Virus record (IMG/VR): IMGVR_UViG_3300042261_000217
Span: 1 to 41,920 of that record
DNA length: 41,920 nt
Reading direction: 5' to 3' (one strand)
Source of the DNA: a virus
The position numbers and the translations under genes were made by a program. Shown in pieces: positions 41,794 through 41,920 of the stretch. The notes beneath the pieces were generated by a model, which did not search any database, was not told where the DNA came from, and worked only from the letters and a program-made list of their open reading frames with translations. Every line of letters begins with the position of its first letter. The first letter of the stretch is position 1.

Positions 41794-41920
41794 ATGAAAC
41801 TGATTACTGAAGAAATTGAATCAGTAGAAGTTATTACCGAAAATGTAAACGGTAAAAAAACTCTTTATATTCAAGGTCCTTTCCTACAGACTGAAGTTGT
41901 AAACAGAAACGGTAGAATGT
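41794..41920 (+). CDS. 21: gp21 prohead core protease (5' part)
   Basis: Only 42 codons are present; the gene runs off the right edge. The N-terminus (MKLITEEIESVEVITENVNG, then KTLYIQGPFLQTEVVNRNGR) is the highly conserved opening of T4-type prohead protease. The NRNGR segment is typical of the family's first beta strands. gp21 is a serine protease that cleaves the scaffold and capsid proteins after prohead assembly; its catalytic residues lie beyond the window. AGGAG at 41780-41784 lies nine bases upstream of the ATG. It starts one base after the stop of the 185-residue gene. Confidence 0.93.
   Translation, partial: MKLITEEIESVEVITENVNGKKTLYIQGPFLQTEVVNRNGRM

Noticed and set aside
1-41920. 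CRISPR arrays, tRNA genes, insertion sequences and host metabolic genes
   Set aside because: No regularly spaced repeats, cloverleaf sequences, transposases or photosynthesis genes were recognised on reading; short tRNAs could be confirmed absent only by a dedicated scan.

Overview
The window is the virion-assembly (late, structural) segment of a T4-like contractile-tailed phage. The set and order of small companion genes, the very large baseplate proteins and the strongly AT-rich sequence point to a marine T4-like myovirus, most likely a cyanophage of Prochlorococcus or Synechococcus (Kyanoviridae). A related pelagiphage cannot be excluded from this sequence alone. No host metabolic genes, tRNAs, CRISPR arrays, integrases or insertion sequences were seen. 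All supported genes lie on the + strand.

Layout. 1-160: no supported gene; it holds a GC-rich patch, a hairpin and a possible late promoter. 161-2643: seven small or accessory genes: a 52-residue single-pass membrane protein, a 66-residue protein, a glycosyltransferase-like protein, two very short conserved proteins followed by a rho-independent terminator, and two conserved phage proteins of unknown function. 2667-26090: baseplate block with gp25, gp6, a 4,016-residue gp7-like protein, gp8 and a 2,487-residue structural protein in the place of T4 gp9-gp12. 26092-29815: two short proteins, then neck and tail-completion proteins gp13, gp14 and gp15. 29812-33739: DNA packaging, with terminase small subunit gp16 and large subunit gp17 separated by a 51-residue protein and a 564-residue multi-module protein. 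33739-38571: a zinc-ribbon-like small protein, tail sheath gp18, tail tube gp19 and portal gp20. 38602-41920: a small acidic candidate core protein, three virion-structural or fibre-like proteins, and the first 42 codons of prohead protease gp21.

How it works together. gp6, gp7, gp25 and gp8 build baseplate wedges. gp18 and gp19 form the contractile sheath and inner tube, and gp15 caps the tail. gp13 and gp14 form the neck. gp20 is the portal through which gp16 and gp17 package DNA, and gp21 matures the prohead. T4-type late promoter octamers (nATAAATA or CTAAATA) precede most gene blocks. In five cases the TAA stop codon of the upstream gene sits inside the octamer at the same offset.

The most notable feature is a shared set of small beta-type sequence modules. 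They include Gly-Ser-Gly-Tyr repeats, HG-x-GD-x-Y repeats, an E-x-Y-T-S/R-x-GT module and a QTSGA module. They recur in neighbouring proteins (gp7-like, gp8, the 2,487-residue protein, gp14 and gp15), and this explains why several are much larger than their T4 counterparts. I found no clear evidence of a wholly new defence or mobile system. The least explained elements are the multi-module gene between the terminase genes, the structural cargo between portal and protease, and the new small membrane protein at the left end.
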